Source: an uncultured Lachnospiraceae bacterium (GTDB lineage Bacteria; Bacillota; Clostridia; Lachnospirales; Lachnospiraceae). Taken from it: a stretch of 5,851 bases of DNA. This document shows positions 5,847 through 5,851 of this stretch, one piece after another. Numbering within the stretch: the stretch's first letter is position 1; each line of letters opens with the position of its first letter. Location of the stretch: contig CADBQE010000180.1 in NCBI GenBank assembly GCA_902796695.1, positions 1-5,851 on the forward strand, in the 5' to 3' direction. The translations under genes and the position numbers were made by a program. The notes under the pieces are model-generated. The model searched no databases, was not told the DNA's origin, and saw only the letters and a program-made list of their open reading frames with translations.

Positions 5847-5851
5847 GCCCT

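Overview
The window reads as a chromosomal segment from a GC-rich, Gram-positive Clostridia bacterium, most likely a gut or rumen Lachnospiraceae-like lineage. The evidence is the L32 N-terminus (MSICPKNKSSKARRDSRRANWK, a clostridial variant with a four-cysteine zinc site), strong AGGAGG-type ribosome binding sites, sigma-A-type promoter spacing, and the families of the other genes. The placement is inference from family resemblance; no search was run.

Layout, all genes on the + strand. (1) Positions 1-245: rpmF (50S ribosomal protein L32) with its ribosome binding site at the window edge, closed by a perfect-palindrome terminator. (2) Positions 246-619: a gap with a long inverted repeat, then an 80-residue ORF of unknown function. 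(3) Positions 639-2461: a near-consensus promoter drives a 559-residue membrane-anchored protein with an SH3-like domain and a C-terminal glycoside hydrolase family 18 domain of the YaaH/SleL type, followed by a GAAA-loop terminator. (4) Positions 2482-3945: a possible weak promoter, then a 12-helix MATE-family efflux transporter of 464 residues. (5) Positions 4013-5740: a 575-residue alpha-D-phosphohexomutase (PgcA type) 67 bases downstream with no terminator between, so co-transcription with the MATE gene is possible. (6) Positions 5741-5851: intergenic repeats, namely two related tandem units and a separate 21-base palindrome ending near the window edge.

The genes do not form one obvious pathway. 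The phosphohexomutase supplies glucose-1-phosphate (or mannose-1-phosphate) for surface glycans, and the GH18 protein probably acts at the cell wall, so a loose envelope theme exists. Terminators and promoters nevertheless split the window into at least three transcription units. No gene-free stretch exceeds 300 bases. There is no CRISPR array, tRNA, rRNA, transposase gene or phage gene, and I see no convincing new multi-gene system. The items most worth a second look are the repeats, the orphan 80-residue ORF, and the codon-usage change near the 3' end of the mutase gene.
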